A stretch of 64,000 nucleotides of DNA from Azolla caroliniana (GCA_043228905.1 JBHGNT010000016.1:13950001-14014000), one strand, 5' to 3'. Positions 45,481-56,835 are shown, numbered from the stretch's first letter. Notes: generated by a model not told the origin, from the letters alone. Numbers and translations: made by a program.

Positions 45481-46454
45481 TGTCCCTGCCCTTGAAGGGC
45501 GGTAGGTGGGACTTGTTTTGTGAGCCAACCAATTGTTTTGAAGTGGAACCCATAGGGCCACAGTCGGTGCATAACATGTAAGGATGTCTTTGCATGGCCG
45601 TACAAGGGACACCCAAGTGTTTGGTTCCTAAACCCAAATCTACCTATGTACCCTTGTTGGTTTCCAAAGCTACCAATATATGTATAATGTAATGTAGTGT
45701 CCGCATCCTATCCCAAACAAGCCTTACAAACTCAAGGATGAATGGAGAGCTTAAACTCAAGACTTTTATTTCTAAGTATAGAAAACTTATGATTTTGACA
45801 AGATGCACGGTTTCCTTTATGGGTGGCAGGCCTTCAATGAGGAAGAAGGTAGAGAAGATGGAACCCGGAAAGCTTGGAAGAGGTCATCCATACAGTAGAG
45901 AATGTGGGCAGTTGGGGAGGCGATCCAACACAAGCAAGACTCCATGGAGAAAGGAGGAACCACAAGGCCTTTTGATCAAGCAAGGAGACATCCCAAATCG
46001 AGTGTGGTGGACCCCACTTAGCTCACTTTTGCCCTAAACGAGAAAGGGGTTCCTCCCAAATGGTGGGGGCATAAATCGAAATCGACGACAAAGAAGAAGA
46101 CATGTCGGCTTCCCAAGTTCAAGTCAAGGTGGTTTTGATGAGGGTTTGCTCAACCAAGGTGTGGACGAGCAAAGTGGCAAGGTAGAGGAAATGCCTTGAA
46201 TGGCCATAGAGCAAAGGAATGAGAGATGCTCGAGTAAGGTGAGGTCAACCAATGTGGAGCAATCTTCTCAAAGGGCCTCAAAGCAAGAGACTGAGATCAG
46301 GGTTTGCTCAAACAGTGCAGACGAAGATGGAGGAAAGGCCTCGAAGGGCCTAGGACCAAACAATTGTTGAGTACCAAAAGGCGAAGGGCCAACACATCAA
46401 AGTACTTAACACAATTTTGTGAGCTTGATGGGACTCAAGATCTAGAGGTTTTGG
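45481..46454. other. Intergenic stretch with weak internal repeats
   Basis: A 99-codon frame at 45738-46037 is basic and has no recognised domain. Between 46130 and 46350 the phrase AGGGTTTGCTCAA and AAGGCCTCGAAGGGCC-like words recur, suggesting a decayed repeat. I cannot assign it. Confidence 0.35.
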
Positions 46455-46870
46455 GTGAATGTGGTGTCCCCATTCTGTCTTGAAACTAATCGGGATTCAA
46501 TAGAGAGCCCAATCCTAGTCCCAAAAGGGTGCCACCATGGTTTGTCCCAACCTAGTGTCCCACGGTTAGTCCCAACAGATTACTTGACAACTAGTCCCAA
46601 TGGCCATATTTGTCCTTATATAAGGAAAGGGTGGGGAGGATCATTCCTCATTCTCGTATTCTCTCGTTTTGCACAAAGGGGTGTGTGGTGCTCTCTCTCC
46701 TTCGGATCATTTTGGAGTTGTCCCAACTCGTCCCAATTCATATTTTGCCCAATGTTGGTTCTTTTGTAATATCTTGAGTTGTGAATATAATTGGAGATAA
46801 TTTTCGTCTCATGTTCGGTCTCCTTTTGCATGTTCTTTGTGTAATAAGTCTAATCATGGGATGTAACGTG
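46455..46870 (+). mobile_element. Possible solo LTR
   Basis: Starting around TGTGGTGTCCCC, this segment has repeated TAGTCCCAA words, then a TATA box (CTTATATAAGG, about 46615) followed by a G-rich and a pyrimidine-rich part ending in AT-rich DNA. This resembles the U3-R layout of a plant LTR. No partner LTR, primer site or target duplication was found. Confidence 0.35.
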
Positions 46871-47079
46871 TAAAGTTTGCTAGCATTCAATTTTAAATAT
46901 ATACATATCCTCATTGGTTTCCCAAAAAGAAATTCCCATAAAAAATATGCTCCATTGGTATTAAAATTAAAAATGCCATAGGCAGTATACAAATAGTACA
47001 TAATATTTTCCCTCTCCACAAGTCTATATCATCAAAGAAAGGACCAAATATAAGCAATGTCATTTGGCAAGATAGGGCT
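46871..47079. other. Short AT-rich spacer
   Basis: No feature recognised. Confidence 0.4.
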
Positions 47080-47720
47080 AATTATAATCCATGAACGCAA
47101 CTCTCAACCTTTGCCAATAACACATTTATACGACAAGCTAGTATACCACACAAAAAGGGGATCGGAAACCATACTATCAATCTCCAACATGTGAAAACAG
47201 TTAATGATACATCGAAATATCCATGTTCTATAAGCTCTATCACCATTGCATTCCATGAGACCACATTTGTAGTTTGAAGCATCTAAAACACATCTTCAAT
47301 TGCCCCTTGTCAGGGTCTCTCTAAAAACTTCATGTTGTAGACGAAATTAGTTGAACGTGGTTCCACATATACTAAAGCTCTTCACCATAACTATACTCAA
47401 CATCTAAACAACTTCCTGCAGTTCAAGAGAATACATTTCTTGCTAGTAGTCATGCTCAAAATATATACCCTAACTGCCCAGTAGCTATTGCTTTTGGCAA
47501 ATGTTTTGAACGTCAAGATCTTCTTCAACTGCTGCAATTGAAGACACGAAAACAGTCCATGATGCACATGCCGCTTGGGGTAAAACGTGATGGGCTGCCT
47601 TGGATAGCCCCCAACTATCCTCTCCCATATTGAAATGACCATGTCCTTCATCTCCACGAACATTGAAAATGTACTTGTATTGAATCTCCATACCATCAAC
47701 ACTCTGGTTTATCACAACCT
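47080..47720 (-). pseudogene. Decayed PPR-like sequence
   Basis: The minus strand near 47282-47082 reads MLQTTNVVSWNAMVIELIEHG then YFDVSLTVF, very like the VVSWNAMI..GY..HG..EAL.LF signature of a plant pentatricopeptide repeat. Upstream (47720-47400) a broken frame with FVEMKDMV..SWERIVGGYP fits one more repeat. There are many frameshifts and no intact ORF. PPR proteins bind organelle RNA; this copy cannot make one. The call rests mainly on one repeat. Confidence 0.5.
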
Positions 47721-47799
47721 TCATGTTCTCACAACTACCATGTGCTGGTTACACCACAATCATCTACCTATAAGACAAAATGATGTATGTCTTCATCAC

Positions 47800-48600
47800 C
47801 TCAAACAAATATGATTTGACATGCACACCATCTTCACTCAACCTTATCACAGAACAAAATTCTGCTTCATTCGGTCTGCATCAACCATCTTGCCGCTTAC
47901 CACCAAGGCCCTGTACAAATAACCACAAAATGAGTCTAGTGTGTTTCTCATCCCCTCATGATCTGCTTCGGCCCCCCTCACCATCATCACTCATAAAAAC
48001 AGACAAATTGCTTCATTCAGTCCGCATCGACCATCTCGCCGATTACTGCCAAGGTCCTTTGCAAATAACAACAAAATAAGTGAAAAATGTTTCCTCATCC
48101 CCTCATGATCTACTTCAACCCCACCACCACCACCACTCATTCTCTCGTCATGACAAATATGCTTCAATCCCCATCATCATCATCCCTCAACCTATGAGAA
48201 CCATAACATCCTATACTAACAACCAAAAATGACTAAAAAAATTCCTCACCTTCTCATAACAATCTGCTTCAACCCCCACACCAACATCACTCATCCTGAT
48301 CACAAAACAGAAAACCAGCTTCCTCATGTCCACGTCCACCATCTCGCTATCTCCGATTATCTCAAGATTTCCGCCGATTACCGCTTAAATCCTGTACTGA
48401 CATCCAAAAAGTCCTCACCTTCTCATAATACTCTTCTTCAGCCCCCACACCATCATCCCTCATCTTGATCACAAAACAAAAAACCAGCTTCCTCATTTCC
48501 ACATCCACCATTTGGATATCTCTGATTAACACCAACACCTTGTACATTAAAAGAGTCTTCCTACATGCCACAACCACCTCCTCCATGTTAACTTATGTTG
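47800..48600. repeat. Degenerate tandem array, unit about 150-175 bp
   Basis: Four to five diverged units, each with a CATCATCACTCAT/TGATCACAAAACA phrase, TTCCTCAT or GCTTCATT-CGGTC, a CACCATCT(C/T)GCC phrase, a (CC)AAGG-TCCT(G)TACA phrase and a CCTCA(T/C)CC-CTCAT phrase. Units start near 47820, 47985, 48140, 48290 and 48465. Sequence is C-rich and poor in G on the plus strand. No gene seen. Confidence 0.6.
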
Positions 48601-48659
48601 TTTGCAGTAAGAACGATGTCGGTCGTGGGAACAACCAACAAGGTGGTACGTAGTTCCAC

Positions 48660-49285
48660 CTGACATCAACGCCTGCATCTAACATTATAGAAATAGTTGA
48701 CCAATCTCGGCGAATTCTCCTTCTTTTCGATTAGTTGTGTCTCCAAAACCCTTATAACTTTCATACTCACCTTTAACTGTATGTACCAATAAGTTCCAAA
48801 AAGGCTTTACTTGATCTACAACATGAGTGTTTTCATCATTGTATAACTTGGAACACCTAGCTTTCCAAAGAACCCATAAAGCCAAAGAGGAGACAATCTG
48901 CCAAACATAACTCTAGGAGAAGAACTTGATTCCCTACAAGGAACTTGAAGTAGAATATACTTGAAAACTTCTTACATGTAAAGACAAGGCAGAATGATGA
49001 TAATGATAATTTTTTTTTGTTGATCCAACATTCCCCAGAAGATTGCACCCCACGTGAAAATAGCCAACCTATACTTACAACCTAGACGCCTAAGAATTCG
49101 ACACCAAAAACTTTTTGCAGCAACACATTCCCAAAATACATGATGCAATGTCTCAGCTGCAAACCCACACATAACACATGACTGATTACTCACTGATCCC
49201 CTCAGAAAATCACCTACTGGTAATGCATAATGAATCATCAACCACCGAAAATGCAATATCTTATTCATGCATTTAATTGACCAAT
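48660..49285 (-). pseudogene. LINE H zf-RVT C-terminal part
   Basis: The minus strand from 49268 reads NKILHFRWLMIHYALPVGDFLRG, CVMCGFAAETLHHVFWECVAAKSFW and further WVLWKARCSKLYNDE, the zinc-binding C-terminus of plant LINE ORF2. It joins, across the inserted element G, to the RT part at 62290-64000. Frameshifts near 49000 and 48880 break it. Confidence 0.8.
49281..49285 (+). repeat. Probable target duplication of element G, left (CCAAT)
   Basis: CCAAT precedes G and CCAAA (62285-62289) follows it, matching at four of five bases. Removing G and one copy rejoins the LINE H frame. Confidence 0.6.
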
Positions 49286-49765
49286 TGTCACAGACACACC
49301 AACCCTAGACTATGACAAAGCATAGATGACGAGGCTACGACCGATAAGGTTACGAACGTGGAACTCGATGTGATGGGGATGGAAACTCAGGAAGTTGGGA
49401 GCGAGGAACAATACAAGAGCATAAAGATAAAGATGTAAATCAAGGAGAGAAGATGGGGTGAAACGAGAATACTAGATTGATGTGTCAATGACTGGTGTTG
49501 AATCCCTTGAAAGGGACCAAGCAGGTTACAAGTATTTATACTGTGAGTTGAAGTACATGCATTAGAATATTCGGGAGAATATTCTAGAACCCTCTAGAAC
49601 ATTCTAAAAACTCCTAGAACTTGAAATAAATAATCTACTAATAATCTACTAAGATATACATAACATGACCATATATTTGGACGTGTTAGTTAGAACACAA
49701 CACTTGACTATATATAAGAAGTCAAGGGTTCACATCTTGACATGACTGTTGTCATGTCTTTGACA
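49286..49765 (+). mobile_element. Element G 5' LTR
   Basis: 480 bp, TGTCA..TGACA ends. It contains palindromic GAATATTC/CTAGAACCCTCTAGAAC sequence near 49565-49610 and a T-arm-like TCAAGGGTTCACATCTTGA at about 49724-49742 with a near-exact B box (GGTTCACATC). Confidence 0.78.
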
Positions 49766-49849
49766 TTATCCTCCCCTTTACGACCTCGCCTTTTCGAAAG
49801 CATGGTGTAGGGGTGAGTTGAAAGAGAAAACCAAAGTATGTTGAGGAGT

Positions 49850-50600
49850 GAGTGACCATGAACAATCCTCATCAGAAATAGGAGCACGGGTGAACGCGAG
49901 TGACCATGTGTGGTCCTCACCGGAGACTGGAACACCAAGGGGGTGAGTGACCATGTACGGTCCGCACCGGATACTGGAACACCAATGTGAGCGTAAGTGA
50001 CCACGTTCGGTACTCACCGGAGATTGGAACACCAATGTGAGCATGAGCGGCCATGTACGGTCCTCACTGGGAACTGGAACACCAACGTGAGCGTGAGCGA
50101 CCATATGCGGTCCTCACCAGGAACTGGAACACCAACGAGCATGAGCGACCATGTGCAGTCCTCACCGGAGACTGGAACACCAACGTGAGCGTGAGCAACC
50201 ATGTACGGTCCTCACCAAGAATTGGAACACCAACGAGCATGAGCGACCATGTGTGGTCAACATGAGTGAGCGACCATGTGTGGTTCTCATTGAAGATAGG
50301 AACACCAATGGACGTGAGCGACCATGTGCGGTCCTCACCGGAGACACGAACACCAACGGGCATGAGAGACCATGTACAGTCCTCACCGGAGACATGAACA
50401 TCAATGGAAATGAGCGACCATTTGCGGTCCTCACCGGAGACCCCAACACCAACGGACGTGAGTGACCATGTGTGGTCCTTACCGGGAGCCAGAACACCAA
50501 TGGGTGTGAGAGACCATGTACGATCATCACCGGAGACGCGAACACCAACGAACGTGAGCGACCATGTGCGGTCCTCACCGGGAACTGGAACACTTGACGT
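49850..50600 (+). repeat. 48-bp minisatellite inside element G
   Basis: About 15 units of 48 bp (a few of 46-50 bp) of the form GTGCGGTCCTCACCGGAGAC..GAACACCAACGGnCGTGAGnGACCAT. Because 48 is a multiple of three, long open frames appear on both strands (16-residue periods such as RPCAVLTGDTNTNGHE on plus and SGEDRTWSLTPVGV on minus). No other sign of a protein gene is seen, and these frames should not be taken as genes without expression data. Confidence 0.88.
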
Positions 50601-50609
50601 CGATGAAAG

Positions 50610-51190
50610 GCTAGGCAAAGTAGTGTTGATGACGACATCAAGAGGTGCTGAAGATGATGATGTCGAAGACGAAGCAATGAAGACAATGATGTTGAGGAAG
50701 TGTCTCTAGAAGCAATGATTGTGACTATGGCAATGATGGAAACAAAGAAATAGATGAAGAGGATAAGAAACACAGAGATCGAGATGTTGAGGATAAAAAG
50801 AAACACAATGACAGAGATATAGAGGATGATAGAAAACATAGTGACAGGGACGAAGATGATAAGAAACACATAGATAACACATAGATAGGGATGGTGATGG
50901 TAAGAAACACATAGATAGAGATGAAAATGGCAGGAAACACAAGGAGAAGGATGATAATGACAAAAAACACAGAGATAGGGATGTGGAAGATGATAAGAAG
51001 CACAAAGATAGGGATGATCATGATAAGAAACTAAAAGACAGAGACAATGATGAGAATAAAGTAAGAGATAGTGATGGTTAGGAAGATAGGAAACGAAGGG
51101 ATGTTCATGACGATAACTCTGGAAGCAAGGACGGTGACGATGGTAACTCTAGAAGCAAAGGGCGATTACGAAGACGGGTGATGCTTCTAG
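50610..51190 (+). other. Charged-repeat segment in element G, possibly captured host exon
   Basis: Plus-strand frames read EEDKKHRDRDVEDKKKHNDR, DIEDDRKHSDRDEDDKKHID and, in other frames, similar blocks. The DNA has an underlying period of about 36-39 bp (GATAAGAAACACAnAGATAGGGATG). Lys-His-Arg-Asp/Asp-Asp repeats like this occur in nuclear splicing-related proteins, so it may be a transduplicated host fragment. It may equally be a second minisatellite. I cannot name a parent gene. Confidence 0.45.
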
Positions 51191-51207
51191 TTGGAAGGGA
51201 TTCAAAC

Positions 51208-51214
51208 TGTCACG
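51208..51214 (+). mobile_element. Element G 3' LTR, first piece
   Basis: TGTCACG, the first seven bases of the 3' LTR, before copia E. The next pieces are 56577-56830 (after E's duplicated TCACG) and 62030-62284 (after F). The internal edge AGTTGGAAGGGATTCAAAC before it is weakly purine-rich. Confidence 0.7.
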
Positions 51215-51821
51215 TGTTGGGATATCGGTCTCTCCGGATGGGATGTCCGGAGACGAATGACGGCAAGCCCGGTTACGGTATGAAGCCGGATGAAGAAGAC
51301 CCCGGTTACGGAGCCGGATGAAGAAGACCCCGGTTACGGAGCCGGATGATGTATGTACCCGGAGCGAGATCCGGATGCGGGAACATATTTGTCAATATGT
51401 TTGCCAAGTGCCCTTCTAGGCTATATTTGTAAATAGCCCGAAAGTCATATGTGTATAAATATGACTTAGGGCAAATAGTTTAGGTTGTTGCTCATTCTAT
51501 GTTCCAGCCGAGAGAGCGAAGCGAGAGAGCAGCCGAGCGAGAGAGAGAGAGAAAGGAAGAGGTCGACGCCTCTGTGTATTGCCGCCGCCTGTGGCGAAGA
51601 CAGTGAGCTCAAGGTTGTTGCCTTGAAGCTTCACCATTGTACATCTCTGTGTATAGTGTGAGTTGGAGTTTGAGGACTCCCGTGGTTTTTTTTCCCATTT
51701 AGGGTTTTCCACGTAAAATATCCTGTGTACTCTTCTCTCTGTAGTCTTGGAGCATTTCGTATTTCCTGTTTTCTGTGATTTGATCCTATTTCTCGGTTGT
51801 GACCGAGCGCGGTATTCAACA
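51215..51821 (+). mobile_element. Copia E 5' LTR
   Basis: 607 bp with two 28-bp units (GAAGAAGACCCCGGTTACGG-type, about 51287-51342), a TATA box GTATAAATATGAC (about 51452) and a GA run near 51540. The pattern GGGTTTTCCACG before the end is shared with copia B and F LTRs. Confidence 0.93.
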
Positions 51822-51824
51822 AAT

Positions 51825-51836
51825 TGGTATCAGAGC
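51825..51836 (+). other. Copia E primer binding site
   Basis: TGGTATCAGAGC, three bases inside the 5' LTR, is the standard initiator tRNA-Met complement. Confidence 0.92.
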
Positions 51837-51852
51837 GACGGTAACACAGAAA

Positions 51853-54800
51853 ATGGAAGGCGGCGGTAGTGGGCCTCCGGGCATGATGGTGCTGAATGCG
51901 CAGAACTACGCTGACTGGAAGATAAAGATGGAGGACCTGCTCATTGTTCGGGATCTGTATGAACCGATCGACAGGTCGGAAATACCCAAGGGGGTACTTG
52001 AGACGGAATGGAGGCTACTGAACCGGAAAGCCGTTGCAACCATTCGGCAATACGTCGACGTGAGCGTTCTGCAACATGTGGCGAACGACACCAACGCATA
52101 CGAGATGTGGCGGAAGCTGTCGGGCCTCTACGAGAGGAAGAATGCGTTGAACCGGACCTCCCTGATGAGGAAGATTGTGAACCTCAAGTACCGGGACGGC
52201 GAGAGTATGGTGGAACACGTAAGCACGTTTATGGGATTCGTGAACCAGCTTGCGGCGATCAAGTTCCCGCTGGAGGATGCAATGCAAGCCATCATTCTGA
52301 TGTGTACATTGCCGGATAGTTGGGAGAACTTGGTGGTGACTCTCAGCACCTCCTGCACCGAAGATAACTTGTCTTTACAAACGGTAAAGACAAGTATTTT
52401 GAACGAAGAAGCGCGTCGGAGAGATAAAGAACCGGCCTCCGACTCGAAGGCGCTGCTTACCGAATCGGAACGGGGAAGACAATGGAACCGGAGTCCGCAA
52501 AGACGGGAGAAGTCGGGGACCCGGTCGCAGTCAAGAGGAAGACCCACATGCTTCCACTGTGGGAAGCCGGGGCACTTCCGGAAGAATTGTCGGCATTACC
52601 GAAAAGACAACGGAGCCGACGACACCGATTCGAAGAAGTCACCGGAGCGAAACGGTGCATACCGGGGAGCCACGGACCGGAGAGGTTCGGATCGGCGAGG
52701 GCAGGACCGGAAAGGAACGACGGCACTCGCGGCAAGTGAAGAGGAGATCATGCTCATTACTGAAGAGTGGGAGCTGAACCTTGCCGGAGAAGAGATGACC
52801 TGGGTGGTCGATTCCGGAGCGTCGTTCCACCTGACCCCGGAGAAGAAATACTTCTCATCCTACATAGCCGGTGAGCACGGCTGTGTCCGGATGGGAAACG
52901 AAGGTACATGCCGGATTGCCGGCATAGGAGACGTGTGGTTGACAACCTCGACCGGATGCAAGATGCTGTTGAAAGATGTACGACACGTTCCGGAGGTTCG
53001 ATTGAACCTGATTTCGGCCGGGAGGCTAGACGATGAAGGCTACACGGGTAGCATCCGGAACGGTGTCATGAAGTTCAGCAAAGGGAGCCTGATAGTGGCT
53101 CGGGCCCGGAAGATCAACACACTGTACCTGATGAATTCCCGGCTATGTCCGGAGGAGCTGAACGTGGCAGCTGACACTGCCGGTGAGCTATGGCACAAGA
53201 GACTGTGCCACATGAGCGAGAAGGGGATGAAGAGGCTTGCAGAAGACAACCTTATTCCAGTGAAGCATGTGCACCTGGAGAAGTGCACCGATTGCCTGGC
53301 CGGTAAGCAGAACCGAGCCTCCTTCCACTCAAGGCCACCGACGAGACGTAGCGCACCATTGGAGCTGGTGCACACTGACGTGTGTCAAGTAGAAACGAAG
53401 TCACATGGCGGAGCCCAGTACTTCGTGACATTCATTGATGATCACAGCCGGAAGCTGTGGACGGCGCCGTTGAAGACAAAGGACCAAGTGTTGGGCGTCT
53501 TCAAAGAACTCCACGCGAGAGTGGAAAGGGAATCCGGCAAGAAGCTGAAAGCGATACGAGCGGATAACGGAGGGGAATACCGGGGGCAGTTCCAGGAGTA
53601 CTGTCGCTCAAAGGGAATCCGGCTCGAGTTTACAGTGCCGAAGACGCCGGAACTGAACGGGCTGGCCGAGAGGATGAACCGGACCATAATGGAGAGGGTC
53701 CGGAGTATGCTGGCGCATGCGAAATTACCCAAGGGGTTTTGGGCTGAGGCAATGTCGACGGCGACATACGTGATAAACAGATCACCCTCTGTACCTTTGG
53801 ATGGAGACACGCCACAGAGAGTGTGGACCGGTAGGAAAGTATCCTACCGGCATCTGAAGGTGTTCGGGTGTCTCGCATATGTGCATGTGGCAAAGGACCG
53901 GAGAGGAAAGCTAGATCCAAAGACCCGGCCATGCATATTCCTCGGTTACGGCAACGACGAGTTCGGCTACCGAGTATGGGACCCGGTCGACAAGAAGATA
54001 TTCAGGAGTCGAGATATCATCTTCATGGAGGACAAGACACTCGCCGACTGGGAGTCGGAGAAGAAGATGAAGAGCTCCAAGTCGACCGGTGAGGATCAAC
54101 TCTACAAGGAGCAGTCCCGACCGGCAAGAGACCGGTTAGCACTCGAGGATCCGGCCGAAGACGGTGAAGAAACAGAACCGGCCGAAGAAGATGAAAATGA
54201 TACCGGAACCGGCCCCGATCCCGAAATGGATTCGGATGAAGAAGAATCGGAAGAACCGGTTACCGAAGCTCCGGAACGAAGATATCCTCTAAGAGAGAGA
54301 AGGGCCCCCCGGAGATTTCCGGAACCAGAGCACCTGCTGCTAACCGATGAGGGGGAGCCGGAGAATTTTGAAGAAGCAGAGCTTGACACACATAGCCGCA
54401 GGTGGTTAAGTGCCATGCAGGAGGAGATGGATTCCCTGCATGAGAACCACACATATGAACTTGTGGAGTTGCCAAAAGGAAAGCGGGCACTTCGAAACAA
54501 GTGGGTGTTCAAGCTGAAACCGGGAGATGCCGGAAACCCCCCGAGATACAAAGCCAGGATCGTGGTGAAGGGGTTCTAGCAGAAGAAGGGCGTCGACTTC
54601 GACGAGATATTTGCCCCGGTAGTGAAGATGACCTCCATCCGGACGGTGCTGAGCATAGCGGCAAGCATGGACCTCGAGGTAGAACAGATGGACGTGAAGA
54701 CGGCATTCCTTCACGGTGACCTCGAAGAAGAGATCTACATGCAGCAACCGGAAGGATTCGAGAAGAAAGGAAAGGAGCACCTGGTATGCCGGTTGAAGAA

Positions 54801-55926
54801 GAGCCTTTACGGACTGAAGCAGGCTCCCCGGCAATGGTACCGGAAGTTCGACTCCTTCATGACCGACGAAGGGTACCTCAAAACGCAGTCCGACCACTGC
54901 GTGTTTGTGAAGAAGTTCGAAGGAGGAGACTTTCTAATACTCCTCCTGTATGTGGACGACATGTTGATCGTTGGACGGGACCAGGCCAAGATACGGATGC
55001 TGAAGAAGGCTCTTCACCGAACCTTCTCAATGAAGGACCTGGGTCCGGCGAGGCAAATACTAGGGATGCACATCATCCGAGACCGGAGCAAGAAGCAGTT
55101 GTGGCTGTCACAGGAGAAGTACGTGACAAAGGTGCTTAAACGGTTCAACATGTCGGAAGCAAGACCAGTCGGATCGACCCTCCCGGCAAACTGCAAGCTG
55201 TCCAGCAAGCAAAGTCCCAAGACAAAGGCTGAAAAGGAGGATATGATGAAAGTGCCGTATGCCTCAGCCGTCGGGAGCTTGATGTACGCCATGGTGTGTA
55301 CGAGACCGGACATCGGATATGCAGTCGGAGTGGTGAGCCGGTACATGAGCAATCCCGGCAAAGAACACTGGATCGCGGCCAAGTGGATACTCCGATACCT
55401 GAAGGGCACGGCGAACGTGTGCCTCCGATTCGGCTCCGGTAAGCCCGAACTCGACGGCTTCACCGATTCGGATATGTCGGCTGATGCAGATACCAGCCGG
55501 TCCACATCAAGGTATGTGATGACGTATGCAGGGGGAGCCGTTTCGTGGCAGTCAAGGCTGCAGAAGACGGTTGCGTTGTCAACCACGGAGGCGGAGTACA
55601 TGGCGGCTGTTGAAGCCGGCAAGGAAATAATATGGATGAAGGACTTCATTAGAGAGCTCGGTATCCGGCAGGAGGAGTACCGACTCTACTGCGACAGTCA
55701 GAGTGCCATCCACCTTGCGAAGAACGCGGCCTACCATTCCCGGACGAAACACATCCAGCGTAGATACCACTGGATCCGGGAAAGGATAGAAGATAAGGAG
55801 TTCGTGCTGACGAAGATCCACACGGACGAGAACGGGTCAGATATGCTGACCAAAGTACTCACACCCGACAAGCTGGAAGCATGCCGGAGGAGGATCGGAT
55901 TGGAGAGACATCCCATGCCGAAGTGA
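51853..55926 (+). CDS. Copia E gag-pol polyprotein with one in-frame TAG
   Basis: ATG 51853 (MEGGGSGPPGMMVLNAQNY) is the first ATG after the primer site; an earlier in-frame ATG at 51799 lies in the LTR. 1358 codons in one frame to TGA 55924-55926, with one internal TAG at 54577-54579. Domains: UBN2-type gag (1-225, DWKIKMEDLL), zinc knuckle CFHCGKPGHFRKNC (233-246), protease VVDSGASFHLT (Asp about 320), pre-integrase HHCC region (about 450-500, LWHKRLCHMS, CTDCLAGKQ), integrase DDE triad D509 (HTDVC), D571 (RADNGGEY) and E606 (NGLAERMNRT), RT with LDVKTAFLHG-type motif and LLYVDDMLIVGRD (YVDD near 1033), RNase H (YVMTYAGGAVSWQ, ALSTTEAEYMAAVEAG), and the end MLTKVLTPDKLEA. The TAG falls early in RT (KGF-stop-QKKGVDFDEIF), so full pol would need readthrough; sister copia F has a sense codon there. 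GC-rich relative to neighbouring DNA. Confidence 0.95.
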
Positions 55927-55936
55927 AGGGGGAGTT
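55927..55936 (+). other. Copia E polypurine tract
   Basis: AGGGGGAGTT, directly after the pol stop and before the 3' LTR, is the plus-strand primer site. Confidence 0.88.
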
Positions 55937-56571
55937 TGTTGGGATATCGGTCTCTCCGGATGGGATGTCCGGAGACGAATGACGGCAAGCCCGGTTACGG
56001 TATGAAGCCGGATGAAGAAGACCCCGGTTACGGAGCCGGATGAAGAAGACCCCGGTTACGGAGCCGGATGAAGAAGACCCCGGTTACGGAGCCGGATGAT
56101 GTATGTACCCGGAGCGAGATCCGGATGCGGGAACATATTTGTCAATATGTTTGCCAAGTGCCCTTCTAGGCTATATTTGTAAATAGCCCGAAAGTCATAT
56201 GTGTATAAATATGACTTAGGGCAAATAGTTTAGGTTGTTGCTCATTCTATGTTCCAGCCGAGAGAGCGAAGCGAGAGAGCAGCCGAGCGAGAGAGAGAGA
56301 GAAAGGAAGAGGTCGACGCCTCTGTGTATTGCCGCCGCCTGTGGCGAAGACAGTGAGCTCAAGGTTGTTGCCTTGAAGCTTCACCATTGTACATCTCTGT
56401 GTATAGTGTGAGTTGGAGTTTGAGGACTCCCGTGGTTTTTTTTCCCATTTAGGGTTTTCCACGTAAAATATCCTGTGTACTCTTCTCTCTGTAGTCTTGG
56501 AGCATTTCGTATTTCCTGTTTTCTGTGATTTGATCCTATTTCTCGGTTGTGACCGAGCGCGGTATTCAACA
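55937..56571 (+). mobile_element. Copia E 3' LTR
   Basis: 635 bp; identical by eye to the 5' LTR apart from three instead of two 28-bp units (about 56009-56092). Confidence 0.93.
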
Positions 56572-56576
56572 TCACG

Positions 56577-56830
56577 GACACACCAACCCTAGACTACAAC
56601 AAAGCACAGATGACAAGGCTATGACTGATAAGGTTACGAACGTGGAACTTGACGTGATGGGGGTAGAAACTCAAGAGGTTGGGAGCGACGAGATGAGGAA
56701 CTTAAGAAGCTAGGAACAATACAAGAGCATAAAGACAGAGATGTAAATCAAGGAGAGAAGATGGGGCGAAACGAGAATACTAGATCAAGATGTGTCAATG
56801 ACTGGTGTTGAATCCCTTGAAAGGGACCAA
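56577..56830 (+). mobile_element. Element G 3' LTR, middle piece
   Basis: Continues GACACACCAACCCTAGACTA, matching 49293-49515 of the 5' LTR with scattered differences and one insertion (about 56684-56708). It ends at copia F's target duplication GGAGG (56831-56835). Confidence 0.75.
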
Positions 56831-56835
56831 GGAGG

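Larger units (their letters stand above)
51215..56571 (+). mobile_element. Copia E, young nearly intact element (TSD TCACG)
   Basis: LTRs 51215-51821 (607 bp) and 55937-56571 (635 bp), TGTTGGGATA..TTCAACA, flanked by TCACG at 51210-51214 and 56572-56576. The LTRs look identical by eye except for one extra 28-bp unit in the 3' copy. The primer site, polypurine tract and complete gag-pol order are present, with a single stop codon in gag-pol. All this marks a recent insertion. It belongs to the same lineage as copia F and B. Confidence 0.95.

Noticed and set aside
49850-50600. CRISPR-like regular repeat array
   Set aside because: Units are contiguous with no unique spacers, in a plant nuclear context and inside an LTR element.
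49708-50869. Long minus-strand ORFs (98-235 codons) over element G
   Set aside because: They arise from the 48-bp repeat, which keeps frame by length alone. No domain or start context supports a gene.
54406-54897. 163-codon minus-strand ORF in copia E
   Set aside because: Antisense shadow of the RT domain; GC-rich coding gives long frames on the opposite strand.
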